This document shows positions 1 to 8,874 of a stretch of 64,000 nucleotides of DNA, in pieces. Under the pieces are notes generated by a model that was given only the letters and a program-made list of their open reading frames with translations, had not been told where the DNA came from and made no database searches. This DNA is from Polaribacter marinaquae (lineage in GTDB: Bacteria; Bacteroidota; Bacteroidia; Flavobacteriales; Flavobacteriaceae). How positions within the stretch are numbered: position 1 is the first letter of the stretch; each line of letters begins with the position of its first letter. Position numbers and translations under genes: made by a program. The stretch is from NCBI RefSeq assembly GCF_038019025.1, contig NZ_CP150496.1, positions 771,501 to 835,500 on the forward strand, written 5' to 3'.

Positions 1-317
1 GCTATATTTTTTTGCTGCTTATTTAAAAGTAAAAAATGTTTGGTGCCTTGTTTTTTAATCAATGAGCTAGCATCAATAACAATTGTTTTTGCGTTAAACC
101 TAGTTCTAAGAATCTTAAAACCATTTGCTTTTACTAAAACTTCTAACTCTTTGGTTGGTGTAGCTTGAAGTAATTTATTTTGAGAAATATTACTATAATC
201 TACCGGAAAAATAATGGATGTATTGTACTCTTTAGAAAATGTAATTAAAAGCCAAATTAGTAAAGAAACTAAAAGGAAACTAATAAATGTTTTGGGTATT
301 TTCTTTGTTGTTTTCAA
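1..317 (-). CDS. YbbR-like (CdaR-like) domain protein, 3' end cut by window
   Basis: The N-terminal ~105 residues are present; the rest lies beyond base 1. A short basic N-terminus is followed by one hydrophobic segment (about residues 10-25), then an extracytoplasmic region with the beta-rich pattern of YbbR repeats. The likely start is TTG at 317, because no ATG lies in frame just upstream and the membrane anchor begins right after it. In Flavobacteriia a YbbR protein commonly sits beside yajC and DUF1573, as here. In Firmicutes CdaR regulates diadenylate cyclase; the partner in Bacteroidota is not clear. The family call rests on position and topology more than on a diagnostic motif. Confidence 0.7.
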   Translation of the reverse strand, partial: MKTTKKIPKTFISFLLVSLLIWLLITFSKEYNTSIIFPVDYSNISQNKLLQATPTKELEVLVKANGFKILRTRFNAKTIVIDASSLIKKQGTKHFLLLNKQQKNI

Positions 318-420
318 TAGAAATTTTTTGTTACTGCAATCTACACAAAAGCGTACAAACAAAAAAGTGAGTATTATCTAATTTAGACAATACTCACTTT
401 AAATTATTTGTTAAGCAAAA

Positions 421-738
421 TTATTTTTTAGCAGGTGCTGCGTATTTTTTACTTAATTCCATAGAAATTGCAGAACGTTCGAATTTAATTTTTCCTGCTC
501 CTGTTTCTATAGTTATTGTATTATCTGTATTATTTACATCTGTAATTTTACCGTGTATACCACTAGAAGTAATCACTTTTGTACCAGTTTTAATTTCTGC
601 TTGAAAAGCTTTTTCTTTTTTCTGACGATTCATTTGTGGTCTTATCATAAAAAAATATAAGACTAAAATCATTGCAGCAAATGGCAACATACTTGCCAAA
701 CTACCAGAATCTAATTGTAATAAAATTGAGTTAAACAT
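421..738 (-). CDS. yajC: Preprotein translocase subunit YajC
   Basis: Small inner-membrane protein of 105 residues, the usual YajC length. It has one membrane segment (about residues 17-33) running into the family hallmark FFMIRPQ, then a charged cytoplasmic domain with the conserved TSSGIHGKI stretch. YajC associates with SecDF-YidC as an accessory of the Sec translocon. It lies 5 bases after the DUF1573 gene in the order nusB - DUF1573 - yajC - YbbR, so co-transcription is likely. Confidence 0.95.
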   Translation of the reverse strand: MFNSILLQLDSGSLASMLPFAAMILVLYFFMIRPQMNRQKKEKAFQAEIKTGTKVITSSGIHGKITDVNNTDNTITIETGAGKIKFERSAISMELSKKYAAPAKK

Positions 739-743
739 TATGA

Positions 744-1205
744 TTATTTAGCTTTAGGTGTAACAGAACCTCTTAATGTTAAAACTTCTCTACCAGATTC
801 TGTGTTTGTAGTTAAAGTTACAGTTTTCATTTGTCTGTTTGGTTTACCATTTGTGTTAAACTTAACAGCAACTTCACCAGTTTCTCCTGGCTTAATTGGT
901 GCTTTTGGCCACACAGGAACCGTACAACCACAAGAACCAGTTGCGTTTGTAATAACTAAATCTGTTTTACCAGAGTTTGTTACTTTAAATACAGTTTCTA
1001 CAATATCCCCTTCGTTTACAGTACCAAAATCGTACTCTTTTTTGTCTAAAGAAATTGTAGCTACTCCTTTTTTAATTTCTGCATCTCTAGATTTTGCATT
1101 ATCTAAGTTAGCTTTGTTAATTTTTGTTGTTGCACTTCCGCTATCGCAAGAAACCATAAAAGTTGATGCTATTAAAAGTGCGAATAAGAATGATATTTTT
1201 TTCAT
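744..1205 (-). CDS. DUF1573 domain lipoprotein
   Basis: 153-residue exported protein. The signal peptide ends in a lipobox (FMVSC, lipid-attached Cys20). The remaining domain is the immunoglobulin-like DUF1573 fold, with YDFGTV near residue 58 and the SCGCTVP motif at about 91-97. The domain is very common in Bacteroidota and its function is unknown. A second DUF1573 protein at 42808 has the same CGC motif but is cut by ordinary signal peptidase, so the pair differ in anchoring. It sits between nusB and yajC in a probable operon. Confidence 0.9.
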   Translation of the reverse strand: MKKISFLFALLIASTFMVSCDSGSATTKINKANLDNAKSRDAEIKKGVATISLDKKEYDFGTVNEGDIVETVFKVTNSGKTDLVITNATGSCGCTVPVWPKAPIKPGETGEVAVKFNTNGKPNRQMKTVTLTTNTESGREVLTLRGSVTPKAK

Positions 1206-1255
1206 TGTAAATCTATTTTTTGTAAAATTAATAAAATATTTTGTGTTTACATATT

Positions 1256-2194
1256 TTAAATAAGTCCTCTACCTATTTTAACAATTTTGTTATTTGCTAT
1301 AAACTCTTTAGAAATCTTATCTAAAACTCCGTTTATAAAATAACTACTTTTAGTTGTAGAATAGTCTTTAGAAATTTCTATGTACTCGTTAATTGAAACT
1401 CTAGTTGGTATCGACGGAAAGTTAAAAAACTCTGCAATAGACATTTGTAAAAGAATCATATCTATTTCTGCAATTCTATCAGACTCCCAATTAGGTGTCT
1501 TATCCTCTATAATTTGCTTATACTCTGCTTGTTTTAAAACTGTTTTTCTAAAAAGCTTAGACACAAACTCTTCGTCATCTTTATCTTTATATAAAGAACC
1601 TAAAACAAACAATCCGTTTGCTTTTTGTTTGCTTAAAGTTTTAACAACCCAAGTATTTACAAAAGGAATATCATCTACCCAAGAAATCATTTCATCTTCG
1701 TAAAACTCTGCTAACTTCTCATTTGGTGCAATAATTTCTTTAAAGAAATCGATAACAAAAGCTTTGTCTATTTTAAAAGAATCTTCTTCTGTAGCAATGT
1801 ATTTTTTATATAAATCGCTGTTTTGAAGTTCTTCGAAAATAATCTTTACATACTCATCGTTGTCTTCCCAATGTTTTAGGTTATTTAATTCTAAATATCC
1901 TTCTACACTTACACTTTCGGCAATAATATTAATTATCTTATTGTCTATAAATTTTGTGTTTGGTTTTAAATCTGCTTCTGTAGCAAGAATTTTCTTTTTA
2001 GAAAGTGCAATTTTCTTTGCAGCTAATTTTTGTACTTCTACTAATAGCTGCATGTTTAACACATATAAATCAAACATTTTTAAAACACTGTGTTTTAAGA
2101 ATTTTTCTTCTCTAATAATGTCATCATTATGAGACTGCAACATTGCGTATACAGATTGCATTACTTTAACTCGAATATGTCTTCTGTTAATCAT
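1256..2194 (-). CDS. nusB: Transcription antitermination protein NusB (long Bacteroidota form)
   Basis: NusB binds the boxA RNA of rRNA leaders with NusE/S10 and promotes antitermination. The start is taken at ATG 2194 (MINRRHIRVKVMQSVYAM), which matches how family members begin; a longer frame to 2254 adds 20 residues with no family character. The resulting 312 residues are about twice the E. coli length, normal for Bacteroidota, where the NusB helical domain is C-terminal (here about 180-300, including the RVSINEYIEISKDY and FINGVLDKI motifs). It is the first gene of the minus-strand block with DUF1573 and yajC. Confidence 0.93.
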   Translation of the reverse strand: MINRRHIRVKVMQSVYAMLQSHNDDIIREEKFLKHSVLKMFDLYVLNMQLLVEVQKLAAKKIALSKKKILATEADLKPNTKFIDNKIINIIAESVSVEGYLELNNLKHWEDNDEYVKIIFEELQNSDLYKKYIATEEDSFKIDKAFVIDFFKEIIAPNEKLAEFYEDEMISWVDDIPFVNTWVVKTLSKQKANGLFVLGSLYKDKDDEEFVSKLFRKTVLKQAEYKQIIEDKTPNWESDRIAEIDMILLQMSIAEFFNFPSIPTRVSINEYIEISKDYSTTKSSYFINGVLDKISKEFIANNKIVKIGRGLI

Positions 2195-2474
2195 TTTTTC
2201 TAAAGAACTTTTATGAAATAAAACACGATGGTTTTGGTTTTTAACGAGCCACAAAAATAATATTATTTTACTTCTAAATACACATCTATTTTAATTTCTT
2301 TTTTCAATTTATTATATCAAGATTCCAAAGGCAAAAAAAGCAGTAAATTATTTATAAAAATGTATCTTCGTACTTCATTAAAAAGTACTTCTTATTTGTA
2401 TTTCTTTTAACATTAATTAAATAAATACAATTGCAATAAGTAGTATTTTTATCTCTAAAACTTCAAATTAAAAA

Positions 2475-4229
2475 TTGAAAGCTCTAAAATATATAAATAA
2501 GTACTTTATAAAGTATAAATGGCGTTTATTAATTGGTATTTTAATTACCATTTTATCTAAATTACTTGCACTTAAGGTTCCGCAAATTGTTGGTGATTCT
2601 TTAAATATTGTAGAAGATTATCAAAACGGAACAATTACCGATATCGAACTTGTAAAACATCAACTTTTAATTAATGTATTGATAATTATTGGTGTAGCAA
2701 TTTTAGCTGGTTTTTTTACTTTTTTAATGAGACAAACCATTATTGTAACTTCTAGATTAATAGAGTTCGATTTAAAAAACGAAATCTATCAACAATACCA
2801 ACGCTTATCTTTAAATTTTTACAAAAAAAATAGAACAGGAGATTTAATGAATAGAATTTCTGAAGATGTTTCTAAAGTAAGAATGTACGTTGGTCCTGCA
2901 GTAATGTATAGCATGAATATGATTGTTTTGCTTGTAGTTGGTTTTACTCAAATGATAAATATTGATGTAAAACTAACCATGTATACATTAATACCTTTCC
3001 CTGTTTTATCAATTTCTATTTTCGTTTTAAGTAAAGTAATTCACAAAAGAAGTAGTATCGTACAAGAATATTTATCAAAATTAACCACTTTTAATCAAGA
3101 GTTTTTCTCTGGAATTGGTGTGGTAAAATCTTACGGAATAGAAAAATCTATTATCAAAGATTTTGATGAAATTGCTGATAAAAGCAAAGAGAAAAACATT
3201 CATTTACAACAAGCAAATGCACTTTTTTTTCCTTTGATGGTACTTCTTATTGGTTTAAGCAATATTATTGTTATTTACATTGGTGGGCAACAATATATAA
3301 ATGATGAAATTCAAATTGGTACAATTATAGAATTTATGCTCTATGTAAATATTTTAACTTGGCCTGTTGCAGTAATAGGTTGGGTAACTTCTATGATACA
3401 ACAAGCAGAAGCTTCGCAAGTTCGAATTAACGAGTTTTTAGAACAAGTGCCAGATATTGAGAATAATAACACAAAACCAACAGTTTTAAACGGTAAAGTA
3501 GAATTTAAAGACGTAACCTTTACCTATGAAGACACAAATATTACGGCATTAAAAAATATTAATTTTACCGCAGAACCTGGTGAAACAATCGCTATTTTAG
3601 GTAAAACCGGTTCTGGAAAATCTACAATTATAGAGCTTATTGCAAGATTATACGACACAAAAGAAGGTTTAATTTTAATTGATAATAAACCAATTGAGCA
3701 AGCAAACCTAAATGATGTTAGAAATCAAATTGGTTTTGTGCCACAAGATCCGTTTTTGTTTTCTGAAAGTATTGGTAACAATATTAAATTCGGAAAAGAA
3801 GATGCAACAGAAGAACAAATTATACAAGCTGCAAAAGATGCGGATGTTCATAAAAATATTATCGATTTCCCGAACAAGTATGATACTGTTTTAGGAGAAA
3901 GAGGTGTAACATTATCCGGAGGACAAAAACAAAGAGTTTCAATTGCAAGAGCAATTATTAAGAATCCTAAAATTTTAATTTTTGATGATTGTTTGTCTGC
4001 AGTAGACACAGAAACTGAAGAAAAAATACTAACAAATTTAAAAAGAGTTTCTAAAAACAAAACCACTTTTATTATTAGTCATAGAGTTTCTTCTGCTAAA
4101 AATGCTGATAAAATAATTGTGTTAGACGATGGTAAAATTAGTCAACAAGGTACTCATAATCAATTAATAACAGAAAAAGGCTATTACAAAGATTTATATG
4201 AACAACAACTTTTAGAAAAAGAAAATTAA
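2475..4229 (+). CDS. ABC exporter half-transporter (MsbA/multidrug type, fused TMD-NBD)
   Basis: 584 residues: six membrane segments in about 1-310, then a nucleotide-binding domain (about 340-580). Walker A is GKTGSGKST, the Q-loop is in GFVPQDPF, the signature is LSGGQKQR and the switch is ISHR. The Walker B strand reads ILIFDDCLSAVD: Asp505 stands where most ATPases have the catalytic Glu, as in degenerate subunits of heterodimeric exporters such as BmrC. No partner half-transporter is adjacent. It uses a TTG start; no ATG lies near the N-terminus. The substrate (lipid or drug) cannot be told from sequence. The gene is monocistronic and divergent from nusB. Confidence 0.9.
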   Translation: MKALKYINKYFIKYKWRLLIGILITILSKLLALKVPQIVGDSLNIVEDYQNGTITDIELVKHQLLINVLIIIGVAILAGFFTFLMRQTIIVTSRLIEFDLKNEIYQQYQRLSLNFYKKNRTGDLMNRISEDVSKVRMYVGPAVMYSMNMIVLLVVGFTQMINIDVKLTMYTLIPFPVLSISIFVLSKVIHKRSSIVQEYLSKLTTFNQEFFSGIGVVKSYGIEKSIIKDFDEIADKSKEKNIHLQQANALFFPLMVLLIGLSNIIVIYIGGQQYINDEIQIGTIIEFMLYVNILTWPVAVIGWVTSMIQQAEASQVRINEFLEQVPDIENNNTKPTVLNGKVEFKDVTFTYEDTNITALKNINFTAEPGETIAILGKTGSGKSTIIELIARLYDTKEGLILIDNKPIEQANLNDVRNQIGFVPQDPFLFSESIGNNIKFGKEDATEEQIIQAAKDADVHKNIIDFPNKYDTVLGERGVTLSGGQKQRVSIARAIIKNPKILIFDDCLSAVDTETEEKILTNLKRVSKNKTTFIISHRVSSAKNADKIIVLDDGKISQQGTHNQLITEKGYYKDLYEQQLLEKEN

Positions 4230-4306
4230 TCTTTAACATTGCTAAGTAAAATATTTTATTAGATTTGTTACTAATAATAAACTACATAACTACTATTTAA
4301 AAGAAC

Positions 4307-4675
4307 ATGGCAGAGAGAGTTGAACAGGAAGAAATTTTTTCACAGGTATTAAGAGCAGGAAGAAGAACGTATTTTTTTGATGTAAGAGCAACAAAAGCAG
4401 ACGATTATTATTTAACGGTAACAGAAAGTAAAAAGTTTACTCACGATGACGGAACTTTTCATTACCAAAAACATAAAATTTATTTATATAAAGAAGATTT
4501 TACAGATTTTCATGAAATGCTAAAAAAAGCAACAGATTATATAATAAATGAAAAAGGAGATGAAGTAATTAGTGAGCGTCATCAGAAAGATTTTAAGAAA
4601 GAAGAGCCTAAAACTACTACAGAAGAAACTGCTTCTACAGAAAGTTTTACAGACATTTCTTTCGATGATATATAA
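4307..4675 (+). CDS. PUR-alpha-like DNA/RNA-binding protein (DUF3276)
   Basis: 122 residues. The first ~85 form the single PUR-type repeat seen in Bacteroidota and spirochaetes (EEIFSQVLRAGRRTYFFDVR, then YYLTVTESKK). The PUR fold binds purine-rich single-stranded nucleic acid. The tail (about 95-122) is acidic, Thr/Glu-rich and probably disordered. It lies 77 bases after the ABC exporter with no clear terminator between them, so read-through is possible. The cellular role in bacteria is unknown. Confidence 0.9.
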   Translation: MAERVEQEEIFSQVLRAGRRTYFFDVRATKADDYYLTVTESKKFTHDDGTFHYQKHKIYLYKEDFTDFHEMLKKATDYIINEKGDEVISERHQKDFKKEEPKTTTEETASTESFTDISFDDI

Positions 4676-4800
4676 GTTTATTCAAAAAATTTGCTTAAAT
4701 TTAACAACTCAAAAGAAATAGATAATAAATAAAGAGTAATTAATCTCTTATTACATTATATACAATTTCAATTCAAATTCAAATTTTACACAAAAATTAA

Positions 4801-4832
4801 AAAACCGCAAATTTACTATTTGCGGTTTTTTT
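4801..4832. terminator. Bidirectional rho-independent terminator
   Basis: An 11-bp perfect stem (4801-4811 with 4817-4827) around a 5-base loop, followed by a T run on the plus strand and preceded by A's. It lies between the convergent PUR-alpha-like and menF genes and can serve both. Confidence 0.85.
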
Positions 4833-4843
4833 ATATTTATATT

Positions 4844-5911
4844 TTAGTTTAAAACACGTTTCATGGTTTTAGATTTCGAAACTGTTTCCTCCCACTCTTT
4901 TTCTGCGATACTATCTTTTGTAATTCCGCCACCAACATAAATATAAGCTGTATTTTCTTTAATTTTCATACATCTTAAGTTAACAAATAAAGCTGTTTCT
5001 CGAATTGCTGTTTTAGAAACATTAAAGTTTAACTCACCTAAAAAACCTGTATAAAATGTTCTGCTATAACCTTCATTAGAATCTATAAAATTACTAGCTA
5101 AATTTCGAGGTAAACCACAAACCGCAGGTGTTGGATGTAAAGCTCTAATCAATTCTTTTAAATTAGATTTTTCGCTTAGAATTCCAGATACTTTAGTTCT
5201 TAAATGCAAAAGACTTCCAGCGTTAATTGTTTCTGTTTTATCAATAATTAAATTATTAGAAATTGGTTGTAATTGTGTTTCTATAAAATTAGTTACCAAT
5301 TGCTGCTCTTCTAATTCTTTAGACTTCCAAATTATGTCTTTTTTGTTGATATTTACTTGAGTGCCTGCTAAAGACATTGTTTTAAAATTAGTGCCTTTTA
5401 AGTTTAATAACGTTTCTGGTGTAGCACCGAACCACAAACCAATTTCTGGGTGAAACCAAACATAAACAAATGCATTTTTGTAGGTTGATAGCAATGTTTT
5501 GTAAATCTCTAAAATGTTTACAGGATTTAATTTCACAAGTTCTTCTCTAGAAATAACAACCTTTTGTAAATTACTAGTTTTTATAGTTTCTACAGCTTTA
5601 TCTACAATATTTATGTGTTTGTCCCTAACAGAATCAACTAAACTAGTTGCTATATCATCTCTTAGAGATTTTTCTTGTGTATCTATGTTTTCAGAAATAA
5701 TTAAAGCTTTTTTATCAGAAAATAAAATTGCCTTTTCTTCTTTTTTATAAGGCGCAAAAACAAAACCACTTTCTGTAAATTCTGATGTAAATTCTAAACT
5801 ATTATCTTTTAGCAAAAAAGCAGTAACCAAACTTTTGTTCGGTTTTCTGTATGCAACAAAAGGCAAATTATTAGAAAAATGTTTAGCAATTGTATCGAGT
5901 AAATTATTCAA
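4844..5911 (-). CDS. menF: Isochorismate synthase (chorismate-binding enzyme)
   Basis: 355 residues with the C-terminal chorismate-utilising fold: VVISREE near 119, GATPETLL, SLAGTQ, HLRTKVSG, and the closing IYVGGGI and EKEWEETVSKSKTM motifs. It isomerises chorismate to isochorismate, the first step of menaquinone synthesis. The hotdog thioesterase gene lies 7 bases upstream in the same direction, which favours the menaquinone role over siderophore synthesis or anthranilate/ADC synthesis. No other men genes are in the window. Confidence 0.85.
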   Translation of the reverse strand: MNNLLDTIAKHFSNNLPFVAYRKPNKSLVTAFLLKDNSLEFTSEFTESGFVFAPYKKEEKAILFSDKKALIISENIDTQEKSLRDDIATSLVDSVRDKHINIVDKAVETIKTSNLQKVVISREELVKLNPVNILEIYKTLLSTYKNAFVYVWFHPEIGLWFGATPETLLNLKGTNFKTMSLAGTQVNINKKDIIWKSKELEEQQLVTNFIETQLQPISNNLIIDKTETINAGSLLHLRTKVSGILSEKSNLKELIRALHPTPAVCGLPRNLASNFIDSNEGYSRTFYTGFLGELNFNVSKTAIRETALFVNLRCMKIKENTAYIYVGGGITKDSIAEKEWEETVSKSKTMKRVLN

Positions 5912-5918
5912 ATTGAAA

Positions 5919-6341
5919 TTATTTTTTACGAATATCTAGAACTATGTTTGTCATTTTAGCAACAGAAATTAAAGCATCGTTTTCATCAACAATTTTCACT
6001 TCCCAAAGATGTGTTGTTTTACCTTTGTGAATATTTTTAGCTGTTGCGTAAACCATACCTTCTCTTTTACTTTTTATATGATTTATAGACAATTGAATTC
6101 CGTTAATAAATTGAGTTTTATTATCAATAAAAAAGTTAGAAGCTGCACTACCAACACTTTCTGCTAACGCGGCAGTTGCACCACCATGAAGCTGCCCATA
6201 AGGTTGATGTACATTAGAATTTACTGGCATTTTGGCTGTTAAAAAATCGTCTCCAACAGCAACATATTCAATATCAAGAGTTTCCATTAACGTGTTTTTA
6301 GAACGCTCGTTAAATGATTTTAAAATACTTGTTTTATCCAT
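5919..6341 (-). CDS. PaaI/MenI-type hotdog thioesterase (probable DHNA-CoA thioesterase)
   Basis: 140-residue hotdog-fold protein. The LHGGATAALAES motif carries the conserved catalytic region (HGG...E) of the YdiI/MenI/PaaI clade. The reaction is hydrolysis of an acyl-CoA. Because it is first in a two-gene operon with isochorismate synthase, I infer the menaquinone intermediate 1,4-dihydroxy-2-naphthoyl-CoA as substrate. The fold is certain; the substrate is inference from context. Confidence 0.8.
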   Translation of the reverse strand: MDKTSILKSFNERSKNTLMETLDIEYVAVGDDFLTAKMPVNSNVHQPYGQLHGGATAALAESVGSAASNFFIDNKTQFINGIQLSINHIKSKREGMVYATAKNIHKGKTTHLWEVKIVDENDALISVAKMTNIVLDIRKK

Positions 6342-6381
6342 AATCTATTATTAATTATGTAAAAATACGTATAAAAAATTG

Positions 6382-6389
6382 TATTTTTG
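6382..6389 (+). promoter_or_regulatory. TAnnTTTG -7 promoter element
   Basis: TATTTTTG matches the Bacteroidota housekeeping -7 consensus and lies 23 bases before the ATG at 6413. I do not see a good TTG -33 element at the right distance. Confidence 0.5.
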
Positions 6390-6412
6390 CAACTGAAAAG
6401 TTAAACCATTCT

Positions 6413-6904
6413 ATGTACAAAATACGCGTAATTTTAGACACTAAAGAAGACATTTTAAGAACAATAATTGTAAGTAATTCTTTTAATTTAGAAGATTTAC
6501 ATTTTACAATTGCAAAATCTTTTGGTTTTGAAGGGCAAGAAATGGCGTCTTTTTATAGAACGGATGACGAATGGAATCAAGGAGAAGAAATCCCGTTATT
6601 TAACATGGCAGAAGCCGGTGAAGGTATTTCGATGCAAACATGTGTTTTAAAAGAAACATTACCTAATGTTAATGACAAGCTTATTTATGTTTACGACTTT
6701 TTAAATATGTGGACTTTTTATGTTGATGTTGTAGATATTTCTTCGGATGAAAAACAAGATTTACCACAAACTATATTATCGGTAGGAGAAATTCCAAAAG
6801 AAGCACCAGAAAAAGAATTTGTGGCAGAAAAATTAGATTCAGAATTTGATGAAGATGAAGATGATTTTGATCCTTTTGATGATTTTGATTTCAACGAATA
6901 TTAA
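6413..6904 (+). CDS. pRiA4b ORF-3-like / IS1096 TnpR-like family protein
   Basis: 163 residues. The N-terminal ~125 match the PRiA4_ORF3 family pattern (short beta hairpin, FTIAKSFGF, YDFLNMWTFYVDVV). The last ~35 residues are almost entirely Asp/Glu/Phe, an acidic tail. The family name derives from plasmid and IS passenger genes, but this copy stands alone between chromosomal genes with no transposase or inverted repeats, as is usual in Bacteroidota. Molecular function unknown. Confidence 0.8.
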   Translation: MYKIRVILDTKEDILRTIIVSNSFNLEDLHFTIAKSFGFEGQEMASFYRTDDEWNQGEEIPLFNMAEAGEGISMQTCVLKETLPNVNDKLIYVYDFLNMWTFYVDVVDISSDEKQDLPQTILSVGEIPKEAPEKEFVAEKLDSEFDEDEDDFDPFDDFDFNEY

Positions 6905-7027
6905 TATCCTATTATTCAAAAAAATCTCAAATCACTTAAAATAAGCAATTTAAATAAATACCTTTTTTTTAAGTAACAAAATTGTAAATTAGTCGTCTTA
7001 CTATCATAACCGACTAAATTCAACTTT

Positions 7028-7927
7028 TTGGAAACTATCTTATCTTTAAAAAACCTCGATAAAAAATACGGAACCGTACATGCAGTAAACAATCTTTCTT
7101 TTGATATTAAAAAAGGAAATGTATACGGAATCTTAGGTCCCAACGGAAGTGGAAAATCTACCACTTTAGGAATTATTTTAAATGTAGTTAATAGAACTTC
7201 TGGAGAATTTTCTTGGTTCGACGGAAAATTATCTACGCACGAAGCCTTAAAAAAAGTTGGTGCAATTATAGAGAGACCTAATTTTTATCCTTACATGACG
7301 GCTGTACAAAACTTAAAATTGATTTGTACTATCAAAGGAATTTCAACAGATAAAATAGACGAAAAACTTAAAACTGTAAATCTTTTCGAGAGAAGAAATA
7401 GCAAGTTTAAAACATTTTCTTTAGGTATGAAACAACGTTTAGCAATTGCATCTGCTTTGCTAAATGATCCAGAAATTTTAATTTTAGACGAACCAACAAA
7501 TGGTTTAGATCCACAAGGAATTCATGAAATTAGACAAATAATCAATAAAATTGCTAGTACAGGTACAACAATTTTATTAGCATCGCACTTACTTGACGAA
7601 GTAGAAAAAGTTTGCTCGCATGTTGTTGTAATAAGAAAAGGAGTAAAACTTTACAGCGGTAGAGTTGATGAAATGACCGCTTCTAACGGTTTATTTGAAT
7701 TAAAAGTTGAAGAAGATGAAGCAAAATTACTTTTAGAATTAGAAAATCATCCTTCTATAAATAAGGTAACAAAAGAGCACGAAACTATTATCGCTACTTT
7801 AAACGATGCTATTTCTGCAACAACACTAAATACTTTTCTATTCGAAAAAGGAATAACTTTAAGTCATTTAGTGAAACGTAAGCCAAGTTTAGAACAGCAA
7901 TTTTTAGATTTAACAAACAACAACTAA
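7028..7927 (+). CDS. ABC transporter ATP-binding protein (CcmA/BcrA type)
   Basis: 299 residues: an ABC ATPase domain (about 5-215) with Walker A GPNGSGKST, signature SLGMKQR, Walker B ILILDEP and H-loop ASH, then a ~75-residue C-terminal extension typical of exporters paired with ABC-2 permeases. It starts with TTG at 7028. The permease gene follows 58 bases later, so the two form one transporter. The substrate is unknown; there is nothing specific to the gliding protein GldA. Confidence 0.88.
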   Translation: METILSLKNLDKKYGTVHAVNNLSFDIKKGNVYGILGPNGSGKSTTLGIILNVVNRTSGEFSWFDGKLSTHEALKKVGAIIERPNFYPYMTAVQNLKLICTIKGISTDKIDEKLKTVNLFERRNSKFKTFSLGMKQRLAIASALLNDPEILILDEPTNGLDPQGIHEIRQIINKIASTGTTILLASHLLDEVEKVCSHVVVIRKGVKLYSGRVDEMTASNGLFELKVEEDEAKLLLELENHPSINKVTKEHETIIATLNDAISATTLNTFLFEKGITLSHLVKRKPSLEQQFLDLTNNN

Positions 7928-7985
7928 TTCATTGTTTTAGCAGCGTTTTAAAACATTCATCAACTTTCAAAAAACACCAAACATC

Positions 7986-8831
7986 ATGTTAAGATTATTA
8001 ACTATAGAGTTTCATAAATTAAAACATAATAAAGCTAGTAAAGTACTTTCACTTATCTATTTTGGGCTTTTAACTTGTATTGCATTAATTGCTGCAATTA
8101 AGTTTGATATTGGCCCGATAAAATTTCATTTGGCAGAAATAGGAATTTTTAATTTCCCATACATTTGGCATTTTAACACCTACATTGCTGCAATTTTAAA
8201 GTTCTTTTTACTCTTAGTTATTGTATCTATGATGGCAAATGAGTACAGTTACAAAACTTTAAAACAAAACTTAATTGATGGTTTAAGTAAAAAAGAATTT
8301 ATACTATCTAAATTTTATACAGTAATTGTTTTTGCATTTGTTTCAACAGTATTCGTATTCTTTGTCTCTTTAGTATTAGGTTTAATTTATTCTGATTATA
8401 ATGAATTGGCAATTATAACTTCTGATTTACAATATTTATTAGCCTTTTTTATCAAGTTAGTAGCCTTCTTTTCTATGGGTTTATTCTTCGGAATTTTAGT
8501 AAAAAGATCTGCATTTGCAGTTGGAGCAATGGTTGTTTGGTTATTTGTAGAAAGCATGTTTAAAGGATATTTATTCTGGACTTTTAAAGATTCTGAAAAC
8601 ACAAGCGAAAAAGTAGATAGCGTAATGCAGTTTTTACCTTTCGAATCTATGGCAAATTTAATAAAAGAACCTTTTACTAGATTAGGTGCTGTTAGGTCTG
8701 TAGCAAACCAAATAGGAGAAACCTTTACAAAAAGTTACACAGTTGATTTTTCTGCAGTTGTAATTGCTTCTGTATGGACTTTTATTTTTATTTATTTATC
8801 TTTTACATTGTTAAAAAAGAGAGATTTGTAG
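7986..8831 (+). CDS. ABC-2 type transporter permease
   Basis: 281 residues with six predicted membrane segments (about 20-38, 60-80, 110-132, 148-170, 178-195, 255-275) and the conserved MANEYSYKTLKQNLIDG segment of the ABC-2/NatB-like permeases after the second segment. It pairs with the ATPase at 7028. Substrate unknown. Confidence 0.85.
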   Translation: MLRLLTIEFHKLKHNKASKVLSLIYFGLLTCIALIAAIKFDIGPIKFHLAEIGIFNFPYIWHFNTYIAAILKFFLLLVIVSMMANEYSYKTLKQNLIDGLSKKEFILSKFYTVIVFAFVSTVFVFFVSLVLGLIYSDYNELAIITSDLQYLLAFFIKLVAFFSMGLFFGILVKRSAFAVGAMVVWLFVESMFKGYLFWTFKDSENTSEKVDSVMQFLPFESMANLIKEPFTRLGAVRSVANQIGETFTKSYTVDFSAVVIASVWTFIFIYLSFTLLKKRDL

Positions 8832-8842
8832 TACATTTTAAA

Positions 8843-8850
8843 TATATTTG
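8843..8850 (+). promoter_or_regulatory. TAnnTTTG -7 promoter element for the T9SS cargo gene
   Basis: TATATTTG lies 25 bases before the ATG at 8875. A TTG 14 bases upstream is slightly closer than the usual -33 spacing. This supports 8875, not 8909, as the original gene start. Confidence 0.4.
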
Positions 8851-8874
8851 ATGAATTCATAGTAATTACATCAA

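Noticed and set aside
802..1263. 153-codon plus-strand frame opposite DUF1573
   Set aside because: It is an antisense shadow of the well-supported DUF1573 lipoprotein, with no domain and no promoter.
2195..2474. Possible regulatory RNA in the 280-base gap between nusB and the ABC exporter
   Set aside because: AT-rich with no stable stem-loop or conserved pattern that I can see; only a weak TATCTTCG promoter-like match.
6413..6904. IS1096 TnpR-like name suggests a mobile element
   Set aside because: No transposase, terminal inverted repeats or target duplication around it; the family is common as a lone chromosomal gene.
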